This document shows positions 44,435-53,135 of a stretch of DNA of 64,000 nt, one piece after another (position 1 is the first letter of the stretch; every line of letters starts with the position of its first letter). This DNA comes from Lachnospiraceae bacterium (lineage in GTDB: Bacteria > Bacillota > Clostridia > Lachnospirales > Lachnospiraceae). The notes under the pieces are model-generated. The model made no database searches, was not told the DNA's origin, and saw nothing but the letters and a program-made list of their open reading frames with translations. Position numbers and translations under genes: made by a program. The DNA lies in NCBI GenBank assembly GCA_015057625.1, contig SVDZ01000009.1, forward strand, positions 62,001-126,000, read 5' to 3'.

Positions 44435-45554
44435 ATCTACATTTGAAATCTTCATATCCAAATGTATTTAACATTTCAACATTTCCATCTTTTCTCAACA
44501 AATTAATATCCGGGAGTCTCATTCCATTAAAGGTATTCGTCTTCACCATTGTATAGAGAGCCATATCGTCAAATCTAAGTCTTGTCCCTTTTTCAAGTGA
44601 CTCATCAAATGAATAATCACCAATCACATCTCCCGCAAGACAGGTTGGTCCTGCAAGACGATATGTATATTTCTTTTCATTTGCTTCACCTGTATTTTTT
44701 AGCGGTGGTCTGTAAGGCATCTCTATCACATCAGGCATATGGCATGCTGCCGATGTGTCGAGTATTGCAATATCAATTCCATTATGAACAATATCAAGAA
44801 CCTCTGTGTAGAGGTATCCTGCGTTTAACACAACTGCCTCTCCCGGTTCTAAATAAACTTGCACTTTGTAATTATCCTGAAAATGATTGATCACTTTTTT
44901 CAGAGTTTCAATATCATAATCTTCTCTTGTGATATGATGTCCGCCACCCATATTAAGCCATTTCATTCCGTGAAGATATTTTCCAAATTTCTCTTCAAAA
45001 GCCTTTGCGGTTGTAGCCAAATCATCTGAATTTTGTTCGCACAAAGTGTGAAAATGTAATCCGTCCAATATAGGAAGAATATCTTCATCAAATTCTGAGA
45101 GTACGGTTCCAAGTCTTGAACCTGCACCGCAGGGATCATAAATCTCATGTCCCTCTTGGGTTGAGCACTCAGGATTCACACGAAGCCCAATTGACTTGCC
45201 CGCCTTCTTTGCACGCTCTCCAAACTGCTTAACCTGGGATGAACTGTTAAACACAATATCATCTGCCACATCAAGTATTTCTTCAAACTCATCTTCTCTG
45301 AAAGCCGGCGCAAACACATGTGTCTCGCCACCGAACTCTTCCTTGCCAAGCTTTGCCTCGTAAAGCCCGCTGGCTGTGGTTCCAGCAAGATATTTTTTCA
45401 TAAAAGGATAGCACTTGTATGCCGAAAACGCCTTTTGCGCCAGAAGAATTTTGCAACCTGTATCTTCCTGTATTCTTTTTAATAATTCAAGATTATCCTC
45501 CATCTTCTTCTCATCAATTAGAAAAAAAGGAGTACGCAAATCTTCTAATTTCAT
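44430..45554 (-). CDS. nspC: Carboxynorspermidine/carboxyspermidine decarboxylase
   Basis: 374 residues of the alanine racemase-fold (type III) PLP decarboxylases. The PLP lysine is in CKILLAQKAFSAYKCYP (about 41), HFHTLCEQ and MGGGHHITREDYD bind substrate and phosphate, and the active-site cysteine of the partner chain lies in GPTCLAGDVIGDY. These are NspC features rather than ornithine or lysine decarboxylase ones. It removes CO2 from carboxyspermidine or carboxynorspermidine to complete spermidine or norspermidine. It is last in the polyamine cluster, separated from the dehydrogenase gene by 840 bp of repeats, so a separate promoter is likely. Confidence 0.92.
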   Translation of the reverse strand: MKLEDLRTPFFLIDEKKMEDNLELLKRIQEDTGCKILLAQKAFSAYKCYPFMKKYLAGTTASGLYEAKLGKEEFGGETHVFAPAFREDEFEEILDVADDIVFNSSSQVKQFGERAKKAGKSIGLRVNPECSTQEGHEIYDPCGAGSRLGTVLSEFDEDILPILDGLHFHTLCEQNSDDLATTAKAFEEKFGKYLHGMKWLNMGGGHHITREDYDIETLKKVINHFQDNYKVQVYLEPGEAVVLNAGYLYTEVLDIVHNGIDIAILDTSAACHMPDVIEMPYRPPLKNTGEANEKKYTYRLAGPTCLAGDVIGDYSFDESLEKGTRLRFDDMALYTMVKTNTFNGMRLPDINLLRKDGNVEMLNTFGYEDFKCRL

Positions 45555-45619
45555 ATAACCATAATCTCCATATTAAAAATAGTCTTGTGTTCAAACAGTA
45601 ACGTATATTAAACACATTC

Positions 45620-45781
45620 AAGAACGCCTCAGCGTTCTTGCTGCGAAATGCGATTAGTTACTAATCGCGAAAGCCGCGGGAGGCTTATAACTGAGAAGGA
45701 GATTGGCCCCCTACTCAGTAAATTTTCTTACCCCCACCTTCACTTTGTTTAGAGGAGGGGGGCATCTACTTCTTAGCTATA
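45620..45781. repeat. Dispersed palindromic repeat, copy 2 with internal GC-rich insert
   Basis: It has the same left palindrome and CTGCGAAATGCG as copy 1, and the same right end CTACTTCTTAGCTATA. An added 110 bp lies in the middle, containing ATTAGTTACTAATCGCG and stretches of GGGGG and CCCCC capable of pairing. It looks like a short non-autonomous mobile element or a large structured terminator. Confidence 0.65.
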
Positions 45782-45884
45782 TTATTTGTTTGTAAAATAT
45801 TACGTACATTCTTAATATCCTAAGTATTGTACATCCATATTTTTCGACTTAACATTTTGGTCGTACACACTACAAGCAATTTTC

Positions 45885-46340
45885 AAATCTGATACGTACA
45901 TTCTTTGCAATATATTGTTTTGGGCATGCGTACCACAATCAATTATTAAATCTGATACGTACACACTTTACAATATATTGTTTTGGGCATACGTACCACA
46001 ATCATTTTTTAAATCTGATACGTACATTCTTTGCAATATATTGTTTTGGGCATACGTACCACAATCTTTTTTTAAATCTGATACGTACACACTTTGCAAT
46101 ATATTGTTTTGGGCATACGTACCACAATCATTTTTTAAATCTGATACGTACACACTTTGCAATATATTGTTTTGGGCATGCGTACCACAATCATTTTTTA
46201 AATCTGATACGTACACACTTTGCAATATATTGTTTTGGGCATACGTACCATAATCAATTTTTAAATCTGATACGTACACACTTTACAATATATTGTTTTG
46301 GGCATGCGTACCACAATCATTTTTTAAATCTGATACGTAC
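45885..46340. repeat. Tandem array of seven 63-bp units
   Basis: AAATCTGATACGTAC recurs every 63 bp from 45885 to 46326; each unit also has CAATATATTGTTTTGGGCAT then ACGTACC. Because 63 is a multiple of three, frames stay open on both strands; I treat these as non-coding. Each unit has two TACGTA cores. The array fills the gap between nspC and the dehydrogenase gene. Confidence 0.9.
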
Positions 46341-46392
46341 TACACAACATCCGATGCATCCGTTCCAAAAACTATACATTTTGAAACGGTCT

Positions 46393-47652
46393 CTAATCTA
46401 CAAGTTTTGGATTGTCGTTTATCTGCCAAGGAAGACCCCATTTATTAAGCGCTTCCATGTATGGATCAGGATCGAATTCTTCAACTGTATACACTCCGGG
46501 CTTGTTCCATTTTCCTGTGAGAAGCATCATTGCTCCGATCATTGCAGGCACTCCTGTTGTGTAAGATATTGCCTGTGAGCCCACTTCTTTGTAGCATTCC
46601 TGATGATCACATACATTGTAAATGTAAGCTTTCTTTTCCTGTCCGTCTTTTTTTCCTGTGAAAATACATCCGATATTTGTCTTTCCAACTGTACGTGGTC
46701 CAAGAGTTGCAGGATCAGGAAGTAATGCCTTTAAGAACTGAATCGGAACTATTTCCTTTCCTTCGTATTCAATTGGCTCTGTGGAAAGCATTCCCACATT
46801 CTCAAGACATTTCATATGTGTGAGATAGCTCTGCCCAAATGTCATGAAGAATCTGATTCTTTGAACTTCAGGAATATTTTTTGCCAATGACTCAATTTCC
46901 TCATGGTGTAAAAGATACATATCCTTCATTCCTACTTGGTCAAAATCGTATTCTCTCTTAATACTCATTGCAGGTATCTCTACCCAATGTCCATCCTCCC
47001 AATATGATCCCGGTGCTGAAACTTCTCTTAAATTTATTTCAGGATTGAAGTTTGTTGCAAACGGATATCCGTGGTCTCCACCGTTACAATCTAAAATGTC
47101 AATTGTATCAATTGTGTCAAATAAATGTTTCTTTGCGTATGCACAGTATGCCTGTGTTACACCCGGATCAAATCCGCTTCCAAGAAGGGCTGTAAGTTCT
47201 GCTTCTTTAAATCTTTCCTGATAAGCCCACTGCCATGAATAGTCAAAGTACGCTGAGAAACCTGCTTCCTCACATCTCTTATCGTAAATCTTTTTCCATT
47301 CAGGATCTGTAATATCCTCCGGCTCATAATTGGCAGTATCCATATAATTAACGCCGCACTCAAGGCAGGCATCCATAATAGTAAGATCTTGATAAGGAAG
47401 TGCAATGTTCATTACCAAATCCGGATTTACCTTCTTTATCAAAGTAACTAATTCTTCAACTTTATCGGCATCTACCTGCTCAGTTGTAATTTTAGTTTTA
47501 GTTTTTCCTTCAAGTTTTTCCTTGAGGGCATCACATTTAGATTTAGTTCTGCTGGCAATGCAAATTTCCTCAAACACTTCACTGTTCTGACAACATTTCT
47601 GAATAGCAACTCCTGCTACTCCGCCACATCCAATTATTAATACTTTTCCCAT
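46393..47652 (-). CDS. Carboxynorspermidine dehydrogenase (saccharopine dehydrogenase family)
   Basis: 419 residues. The N-terminus LIIGCGGVAGVAIQKCCQNS is a Rossmann NADPH site (GxGGxxG), followed by IASRTKSKCDALKEKL, NIALPYQDLTIMDACLECGV and LLGSGFDPGVTQAYCAYAKK. The C-terminal substrate domain includes NGGDHGYPFATNFNPEINLR. This matches carboxynorspermidine/carboxyspermidine dehydrogenase (Lys1-like), which condenses aspartate semialdehyde with putrescine or diaminopropane. NspC then decarboxylates the product. The gene lies in the polyamine cluster downstream of speB. Saccharopine dehydrogenase for lysine metabolism is less likely because of this context. Confidence 0.9.
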   Translation of the reverse strand: MGKVLIIGCGGVAGVAIQKCCQNSEVFEEICIASRTKSKCDALKEKLEGKTKTKITTEQVDADKVEELVTLIKKVNPDLVMNIALPYQDLTIMDACLECGVNYMDTANYEPEDITDPEWKKIYDKRCEEAGFSAYFDYSWQWAYQERFKEAELTALLGSGFDPGVTQAYCAYAKKHLFDTIDTIDILDCNGGDHGYPFATNFNPEINLREVSAPGSYWEDGHWVEIPAMSIKREYDFDQVGMKDMYLLHHEEIESLAKNIPEVQRIRFFMTFGQSYLTHMKCLENVGMLSTEPIEYEGKEIVPIQFLKALLPDPATLGPRTVGKTNIGCIFTGKKDGQEKKAYIYNVCDHQECYKEVGSQAISYTTGVPAMIGAMMLLTGKWNKPGVYTVEEFDPDPYMEALNKWGLPWQINDNPKLVD

Positions 47653-47700
47653 TTGTTAATCCATCCTTATCACTTTATTTTCTCATTCATTAATCTGTTC

Positions 47701-47740
47701 AAGACTCGCTCGCGAGTCTTGCTACGAAATGCGCTTCAGC
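47701..47740. repeat. Variant of the dispersed palindrome
   Basis: AAGACTCGCTCGCGAGTCTT (47701-47720) followed by GCTACGAAATGCGCTTCAGC. It shares the CTNCGAAATGCG tail with copies 1 and 2 but has a different palindrome, as if the stem co-varied. A second inverted repeat (GATAACTTAC and GTAAGTTATC) follows at 47747-47769. Confidence 0.65.
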
Positions 47741-47840
47741 CAAAAGATAACTTACAAAGTAAGTTATCGAAGCGATACCGATTGTTTACAATCGCTATTG
47801 CTGCTGACATCTTCATCTGCGCATTTCTGAATATTTTTAT

Positions 47841-48689
47841 CTACAATGCAAGCAACATTTCTCTTACAATTTTGCAGGCAACCATTGTAGATACACCGCT
47901 GTTATCGTAATGTGGAGACAGCTCATTTACATCACATCCTACAATGTTCAATTTACTGCAAACTTCAGTCACTGCTTTTCTCAAATCCTCAAAACTTACT
48001 CCACCCGGCTCCGGTGTTCCTGTTCCCGGAAATACTGAAGGATCCAATACATCCAAATCAAGAGTGAAATACACCGGCACATCCTTAAGTTTCTCCAAAG
48101 TTTCGCTTAGTCCTTCAAAATCAAATTTGTGAGTTACTATATGGTTCTTTCCCCATGCGAATTCTTCTCTATCGCCTGATCTTATTCCAAACTGAAAAAT
48201 CCTATTATCTCCAATTAATTCCTGACATCTTCTAAGTACACATGCATGTGAGAACTTAACACCCAGATAGTCATCTCTCAAATCAGCATGGGCGTCAAAA
48301 TGCACAATATGTACATCCGAATACTTTTTGCAAATAGCTCTAAAGGCTCCAAGAGTCACCAGATGTTCTCCTCCAAGCATAAAAGGTATTTTGCCATCTG
48401 CAAGAATCTGCTCGGTTCTTTCCTCAATCTGTTCAAGACAAACCGAAGTATCTCCCAGTGACAGCTCCACATCACCACTGTCAAAAACCGGCAAATCTAT
48501 CAAGTCTTTATCCTGATATGGACTGTAGCTCTCAATACCAAATGATTCTCTTCTGATAGCTGAACTTCCAAACCTTGTTCCCGGTCTGTAAGAAGTTGTG
48601 GAATCAAAAGGCGCTCCAAATAAAACAACCTTCGCCTCCTCATACTCCTTATCACATTCTAAAAAACACTCATAATTTTTCTCTAACAT
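47841..48689 (-). CDS. speB: Agmatinase
   Basis: 282 residues from MLEKNYECFLECDKEYEEAK, with GGAG 7 bases upstream; the ORF could begin 14 codons earlier. Ureohydrolase manganese ligands: GGEHLVTLG (H), VHFDAHADLRDDY (D-x-H-x-D) and LDLDVLDPSVFPGTGTPEPG (D-x-D). Fits agmatinase, which splits agmatine to putrescine and urea. Close relatives with N-carbamoylputrescine-free routes are known, but no arginase features are seen. It lies between speE and the dehydrogenase gene, and supplies putrescine for both spermidine routes. Confidence 0.9.
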   Translation of the reverse strand: MLEKNYECFLECDKEYEEAKVVLFGAPFDSTTSYRPGTRFGSSAIRRESFGIESYSPYQDKDLIDLPVFDSGDVELSLGDTSVCLEQIEERTEQILADGKIPFMLGGEHLVTLGAFRAICKKYSDVHIVHFDAHADLRDDYLGVKFSHACVLRRCQELIGDNRIFQFGIRSGDREEFAWGKNHIVTHKFDFEGLSETLEKLKDVPVYFTLDLDVLDPSVFPGTGTPEPGGVSFEDLRKAVTEVCSKLNIVGCDVNELSPHYDNSGVSTMVACKIVREMLLAL

Positions 48690-48763
48690 ACAAACTCCAT
48701 TCTCTTTCAAAACGTTTACTTTTTGAAACACAATTACGTACTTTTTTGCAGTTTCTTGATTTT

Positions 48764-48990
48764 AGTATGTAATCCTCAGAACAATTTTACATACCTTTTG
48801 TTAAATTCTTAATTTTAGTACGTAATCCTCAGAACAATTTTACGTACCTTTTTGTAGTTTCTTGATTTTAGTACGTAATCTCCAGAAAACATTACGTACT
48901 TTTTGTTAAATTCTAAATTTTAGTACGTAATTCCCTGAACAATTTTACATACCTTTTCTTAGTTTCTTGATTTTTGTACGTAATCTTCTA
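48764..48990. repeat. Tandem array of five 52-53-bp units
   Basis: TAGTACGTAAT or a near variant occurs at 48764, 48817, 48869, 48921 and 48974. Each unit continues CAGAACAATTTTACGTACC, so it also carries two TACGTA cores facing each other. It fills much of the gap between speB and speE and differs in sequence from the 63-bp array. Confidence 0.85.
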
Positions 48991-49185
48991 TCTTGTATCT
49001 TCGTTTCCACCAAATATACTTTATGAAACATAAATTACAGTTGCTTTCGTGAATACTCAAAGAACAATTATATGAATGGATTTCGAAAAACGATTGAGAA
49101 ATAATCCTTCAAGTTATGTCGAGCTGTTTTGAGAAAACATTTATATAATTGTGATGGAGTATTCATGAAGCAACGTACGTCCGTT

Positions 49186-49213
49186 TCATAAAATATCCAT
49201 TTTGAAACTGTTA
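49186..49213. repeat. GTTTCA/TGAAAC inverted repeat, one of several
   Basis: CGTTTCATAAAATATCCATTTTGAAAC forms a short stem next to the speE stop. Similar pairs occur at 46361-46389 (next to the dehydrogenase stop), 48707-48732 (next to the speB start) and 49007-49028. They border both tandem arrays on at least one side. Confidence 0.5.
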
Positions 49214-50065
49214 TTTTTCTACATCTTTTAACAACTCTTCCACATATGCTGGAATATAAAAAGCTCCCTTGTGCAGCATTGTTGTATAGTACTTACATTT
49301 AATTCCTCTTTCATTCCATTTAACTTCATCCAAATCTCTAAGGGGATGATACTTCTTTGACGCAAATCCAAACAGCCAATGTCCTGATGAATATGTAGGA
49401 ATATGTGCCTGATACACCTTGCTTATTGGAAATGACTCCACTATGTTTCGGTGTGCTCTTTGACAAGCTGCTGCATCTCCTTCATAAAATGGGCTTTCAT
49501 GCTGATTTACAAGAATTCCATCTTCCTTTAATGCTTTAAAGCAATTGCCGTAAAATTCTTTTGTAAACAATCCCTCTCCGGGTCCAAAAGGATCAGTTGA
49601 ATCAACAATTATGAGATCATATTCATTTTCTTTTGTTCTCACGTATTTAAGTCCATCTTCGAAATGAAGTTCCACTCTTTTATCATCAAAATCTGAAGCT
49701 GTTTTTGGCAGATATTTTTTGCAAACCTCAACGACTTGCTCGTCTATTTCTACCATCTCTATTTTTTTGATATCATCATACCTTACAAGTTCTCTGATTA
49801 CGCCTCCGTCTCCGGCTCCAATCACCAAAACTTTTTCTACATTCGGGTGCACAGCCATTGGGACATGGGTAATCATTTCGTGATAAATGAACTCGTCTTT
49901 CTCTGTCATCATCATATATCCGTCAAGTGTTAAGAATCTTCCAAACTCAACTGATTCAAATACATCTATTCTCTGGTAATCACTATGCCCACTGTATAAT
50001 TGCTTGTCTACTCTTATTGATAATTTTACATTTGGTGTATGTTCTTCTGAATACCAAAATTCCAT
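49211..50065 (-). CDS. speE: Spermidine synthase
   Basis: 284 residues. The N-terminal beta domain has MEFWYSEEHTPNVKLSIRVD and LDGYMMMTEKDEFIYHEMIT (putrescine pocket). The SAM-like site is VLVIGAGDGGVIREL, and VEIDEQVVEVCKKYLPK plus IIVDSTDPFGPGEGLFTKEF are the decarboxylated-SAM and catalytic aspartate motifs. It transfers an aminopropyl group from decarboxylated SAM to putrescine. SpeD in the same operon makes that donor. It is 42 bases downstream of speA. Both arrays of repeats lie after it, not within the speD-speA-speE part. Confidence 0.95.
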   Translation of the reverse strand: MEFWYSEEHTPNVKLSIRVDKQLYSGHSDYQRIDVFESVEFGRFLTLDGYMMMTEKDEFIYHEMITHVPMAVHPNVEKVLVIGAGDGGVIRELVRYDDIKKIEMVEIDEQVVEVCKKYLPKTASDFDDKRVELHFEDGLKYVRTKENEYDLIIVDSTDPFGPGEGLFTKEFYGNCFKALKEDGILVNQHESPFYEGDAAACQRAHRNIVESFPISKVYQAHIPTYSSGHWLFGFASKKYHPLRDLDEVKWNERGIKCKYYTTMLHKGAFYIPAYVEELLKDVEK

Positions 50066-50106
50066 TTTATCTTCACTCCCTCATATCTCAATAATTGCAA
50101 GTATCT

Positions 50107-51591
50107 TTATTTCTCCGTCTTCAACACATTTAACTTGGTAATATCTGCATCCTCAGGACCTGTCATACTGCAACCCTTTTCTTTTGCATATTTAATATAA
50201 TCAAGAATCTCTTTTGTAATTCTCTCACCCGGAGCAAGAATTGGAATTCCGGGCGGATAACACATTACAAATTCGCTACAGATCCTACCCTCAGTTTCTT
50301 CTAATGGTAGTGATTCCTTTTCAGCATAAAATGCCACCTGCGGTGAAACCGCTACTTCCGGATCAATATATTCCTGACGCATAAGCCCGTTTTTATTTTC
50401 TTTTCCAAATCTTCTCTTTATCTCTGCCAAAGCAGATACTAATCTCTCTATTTCTCTCGGTCTGTCTCCAATAGAAATATACGCAAGAAGATTATCTAAA
50501 TCACCAAATTCCACCTGAATATCATACTCATCCCGAAGCAAATCATATACTTCTATTCCTGCAAGCCCGATATCCCATGTATTTACTGCAAGTTTTGTCA
50601 CATCAAAATCAAAGACGCTATCATTATTAACAAGTTCTTTTGAAAAAGCATAATATCCTTCAATATCATTTATTTCTTTTCGAGCATACTCTGCAAGTCT
50701 TACCACTTCTGCAAAAGACTCTTTTCCTCTGAGTGCAAGATTTCTCCTTGAAATATCAAGACTCGCCATTAAAAGGTATGAGCCACTGGTTGTCTGTGTC
50801 AGATTAATTATCTGTCTCACATATCCCTCTGATACATTTGGCCCTGTTAGCAATATGGAACTCTGTGTGAGACTTCCTCCCGACTTGTGCATTGAAACTG
50901 CTGCAATATCTGCTCCTGCCGCCATAGCTGATACAGGAAGATTTTCTCCAAAATACAGATGTGTCCCGTGGGCTTCATCTGCAAGGCAGAGCATTCCGTT
51001 ATCGTGAGCCATTTTAACTATAGTACAAATGTCTGAGCAAATTCCATAATATGTAGGGTTGTTTACAAGTATCGCCTTTGCATCCGGATTTGCCTTTATG
51101 GCATTCTCCACATCAGAAACTCTCATTCCTAATGGAATACCAAGTCTCTCATCACATGCAGGATCCACATATACAGGTATTGCTCCGCAAAGTACTAAAG
51201 CTCCCATCACACTTCTGTGGACATTTCTTGGGAGAATTATTTTATCGCCGCGCTTCACACATGATAAAACCATTGCCTGAACTGCGGATGTAGTTCCTCC
51301 AACCATCAAAAACGCGTGGGCCGCTCCAAAAGCTTCTGCTGCTAACTCTTCCGCTTCTCTTATTACCGAAACCGGATGACACAAATTATCCAGTGGTTTC
51401 ATTGAATTTACATCAAGCTTTACACACTTCTCCCCCAGTAGTTTTACAAGTTCCGGGTTTCCTCTTCCTCTCTTATGTCCCGGCACATCAAAGGGAACTA
51501 TTCTCTTTTTTTCAAATTCCATAAGCGCTTCATAGATTGGCGCATTTTCCTGTGATATGCTCATTTCTTTATTATTCTCCACCACTATCAT
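50107..51591 (-). CDS. speA: Arginine/lysine/ornithine decarboxylase, fold-type I
   Basis: 494 residues. VPFDVPGHKRGRGNPELVK at the N-terminus, GGTTSAVQAMVLS, DEAHGTHLYFGENLP and the PLP lysine in SMHKSGGSLTQSS are typical of the short Firmicutes SpeA. The C-terminal part has ISIGDRPREIERLVSALAEI and YPPGIPILAPGERIT. With SpeB downstream, arginine decarboxylation to agmatine is the likely reaction; lysine decarboxylation cannot be excluded. The ORF starts at 51591; an internal ATG at 51564 (MSISQENAP) has GGAG 12 bases upstream and is an equally good start. It lies 43 bases after speD. Confidence 0.93.
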   Translation of the reverse strand: MIVVENNKEMSISQENAPIYEALMEFEKKRIVPFDVPGHKRGRGNPELVKLLGEKCVKLDVNSMKPLDNLCHPVSVIREAEELAAEAFGAAHAFLMVGGTTSAVQAMVLSCVKRGDKIILPRNVHRSVMGALVLCGAIPVYVDPACDERLGIPLGMRVSDVENAIKANPDAKAILVNNPTYYGICSDICTIVKMAHDNGMLCLADEAHGTHLYFGENLPVSAMAAGADIAAVSMHKSGGSLTQSSILLTGPNVSEGYVRQIINLTQTTSGSYLLMASLDISRRNLALRGKESFAEVVRLAEYARKEINDIEGYYAFSKELVNNDSVFDFDVTKLAVNTWDIGLAGIEVYDLLRDEYDIQVEFGDLDNLLAYISIGDRPREIERLVSALAEIKRRFGKENKNGLMRQEYIDPEVAVSPQVAFYAEKESLPLEETEGRICSEFVMCYPPGIPILAPGERITKEILDYIKYAKEKGCSMTGPEDADITKLNVLKTEK

Positions 51592-51634
51592 TTTTATCAG
51601 ACGAGGTGAAAATCTCCTTTAAAATTATTATTGT

Positions 51635-52405
51635 CTATACGCCGTAAACATTACGTCCACTGAAAATTTCCATCATTTCCTGTCTCAGGTTATTTTTAAT
51701 TTCATGCTGTTTCTCAGGCGTAAAATCACTTGCATCCTTGTGGAACAAATAATTATCTAAATCAATGTCTTTTACTATCATTTTTGTATGGAACAAATTT
51801 GCTTCAAATACATTGATATCTACCGCATTATATCTCATTACAATATCCGGATTGATATAATCCTGGATAGATGTTATGGCATGATCTATAAAACACTTCT
51901 TTCCATCCACATCTCTTGTAAACCCCCTCACTCGATAATCCATAGTAATAATATCAGAATCAAATGATCCTATCAGATAATCCAATGTAGAGAGAGGCGT
52001 TATTTTTCCACATGTTGCCACATCAATATCAACTCTGAATGTAGTAATATTTTTCTGAGGATGATATTCAGGATAGGTGTGAACTGTAACATGGCTCTTA
52101 TCTAAATGAGCTAACTGTGTTTTTGACTGAGGGACCATAGTTTCCTCCGCCATCAAAATAGTTACAGAAGAACCTTGAGGTTCATAATCCTGATATGAGA
52201 TATTGAGCACTGTTGCCCCAATCATATCTGTTAAGTTAATCAGTATCTTAGTTAATCTTTCCGAATTATACTGTTCATCGATGTACGCAATGTACTCCTG
52301 CTGTTCTTTCGCAGTTTTTGCATAACAAACATCGTAAATGTTGAAACTCAACGCCTTAGTTAAATTATTAAATCCGTATAATTTAATCTTTTCTTTTTCT
52401 GCCAT
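51635..52405 (-). CDS. speD: S-adenosylmethionine decarboxylase proenzyme, E. coli type
   Basis: 256 residues, class 1 SpeD. It includes LYGFNNLTKALSFNIYDVCY, the self-cleavage site around LDKSHVTVHTYPEYHP (serine becomes the pyruvoyl group), VATCGKITPLSTLDYLIGSF and MDYRVRGFTRDVDGKKCFID. It makes decarboxylated SAM for SpeE. It is first in the polyamine cluster, preceded by a long structured leader that ends in an intrinsic terminator, so its expression may depend on readthrough. GAGGTGA lies 5 bases before the ATG. Confidence 0.95.
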   Translation of the reverse strand: MAEKEKIKLYGFNNLTKALSFNIYDVCYAKTAKEQQEYIAYIDEQYNSERLTKILINLTDMIGATVLNISYQDYEPQGSSVTILMAEETMVPQSKTQLAHLDKSHVTVHTYPEYHPQKNITTFRVDIDVATCGKITPLSTLDYLIGSFDSDIITMDYRVRGFTRDVDGKKCFIDHAITSIQDYINPDIVMRYNAVDINVFEANLFHTKMIVKDIDLDNYLFHKDASDFTPEKQHEIKNNLRQEMMEIFSGRNVYGV

Positions 52406-52414
52406 TACTCACCT

Positions 52415-52567
52415 CTATACATCTTCCCTCTCCGATATTTTCTCTACAATAATCACATAATCCGCTTTGCCTTCTCTACTGTATACGTGATAGCTATAAG
52501 GCTTCTTTGTTACCTAGGCATATTCAGGATTTTCACCCGTTAAATCGCGCCCAAATTGCGCAAACAC
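52415..52567 (-). pseudogene. Amber-interrupted open frame between terminator and speD
   Basis: In one minus-strand frame, 17 codons (FAQFGRDLTGENPEYA from a GTG at about 52567) meet a TAG at 52516-52514, then 32 codons (VTKKPYSYHVYSREGKADYV, IIVEKISEREDV) run to a stop 9 bases before speD. Codons look protein-like but there is no ribosome site at the GTG. It may be a decayed gene, or a small regulatory frame. No family is recognised. Confidence 0.3.
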
Positions 52568-52603
52568 AAAAAAGCGGTGTGCTCAACTGCACACCGCTTT
52601 TTT
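52567..52603 (-). terminator. Terminator at the end of the speD leader RNA
   Basis: AGCGGTGTGC and GCACACCGCT form a 10-bp GC-rich stem, flanked by six A and six T, so it works on both strands. It is the strongest terminator in this part of the window and stands 160 bases before speD. Confidence 0.88.
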
Positions 52604-53032
52604 GTCTTAGGTCTGTATTCCACCTCTTATATATATAATTACATCGTAAACGTAATTAATCAGTCCATATATAAGGCTTTTTCAGAGTCTATATAGCAAA
52701 TACTTACTTTTACTACTCTTATTGACCGTTTTACAAGTTGATGTGCGCATTCCAACGCCGGTTATAAAGTAACCAACTTATAAAATTGAGCTTTTAACTC
52801 TGTTGACATCATATTTCCTATCATAATATGCCAACCCTCACATTTCCATACATATTCTAACCATAGAAACTATGTACCATTGTGGGAATCAATAATGGCT
52901 GTATCTAAAATGCAGCCCGCGGCAGTTGACCTGGCTGTCCGTATGGCCAGGAGACTCCTGTCTCCCCCTAATTCGGTGGTCTCATAAAATATTTGCATAG
53001 ATGCTCTGTTTAAACCTTGCATCTCATACAGG
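52604..53032 (-). ncRNA. Structured RNA or long leader upstream of speD, class unknown
   Basis: Between a consensus promoter and a strong terminator lies a stretch without a credible gene. Its first 160 nt contain four compact hairpins on the minus strand: AGATGC/GCATCT, GGAGAC/GTCTCC with loop AGGA, CCTGGC/GCCAGG with loop around CATACGGACA, and GGCTG/CAGCC. This part is much richer in G and C than its surroundings, as expected for a folded RNA. Downstream part is AT-rich. I do not match it to tmRNA, RNase P, SRP, 6S or a known riboswitch. It could be a riboswitch-like attenuator of the polyamine operon or a free-standing RNA. Confidence 0.6.
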
Positions 53033-53036
53033 CTTG

Positions 53037-53065
53037 AGTATACTTTAATTTGATAATACTGTCAA
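53037..53065 (-). promoter_or_regulatory. Consensus promoter of the speD leader RNA
   Basis: TTGACA (53065-53060) and TATACT (53042-53037) on the minus strand with 17 bases between. Start of transcription would be near 53030. Confidence 0.8.
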
Positions 53066-53068
53066 GTG

Positions 53069-53112
53069 ATAAAAAAAGAGATAAATCCAAAAGTGAATCT
53101 ATCTCTTTTCGC
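53069..53112 (-). terminator. Terminator of the EF-Tu-like secreted protein gene
   Basis: AAAAGAGATA and TATCTCTTTT, with inner GATT/AATC pairing, followed by TTTTTTT on the minus strand directly upstream of the next promoter. Confidence 0.85.
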
Positions 53113-53135
53113 TATATAATCTTAATTGATATTTC

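Noticed and set aside
45915..46279. Overlapping open frames on both strands encoding 21-residue repeats
   Set aside because: They arise because the tandem unit is 63 bp, a multiple of three without stops. There is no ribosome site or signal, and both strands are open equally.
45885..46340. CRISPR array
   Set aside because: Units are contiguous 63-bp repeats without unique spacers, and no cas genes are nearby.
52840..53030. tmRNA, RNase P RNA, SRP RNA or T-box
   Set aside because: The characteristic conserved strings of each (for instance the tmRNA ends, the RNase P GAGGAAAGTCC, the SRP GGAAGCAGCC loop, the T-box GGTGGNACCGCG) are not present on either strand.
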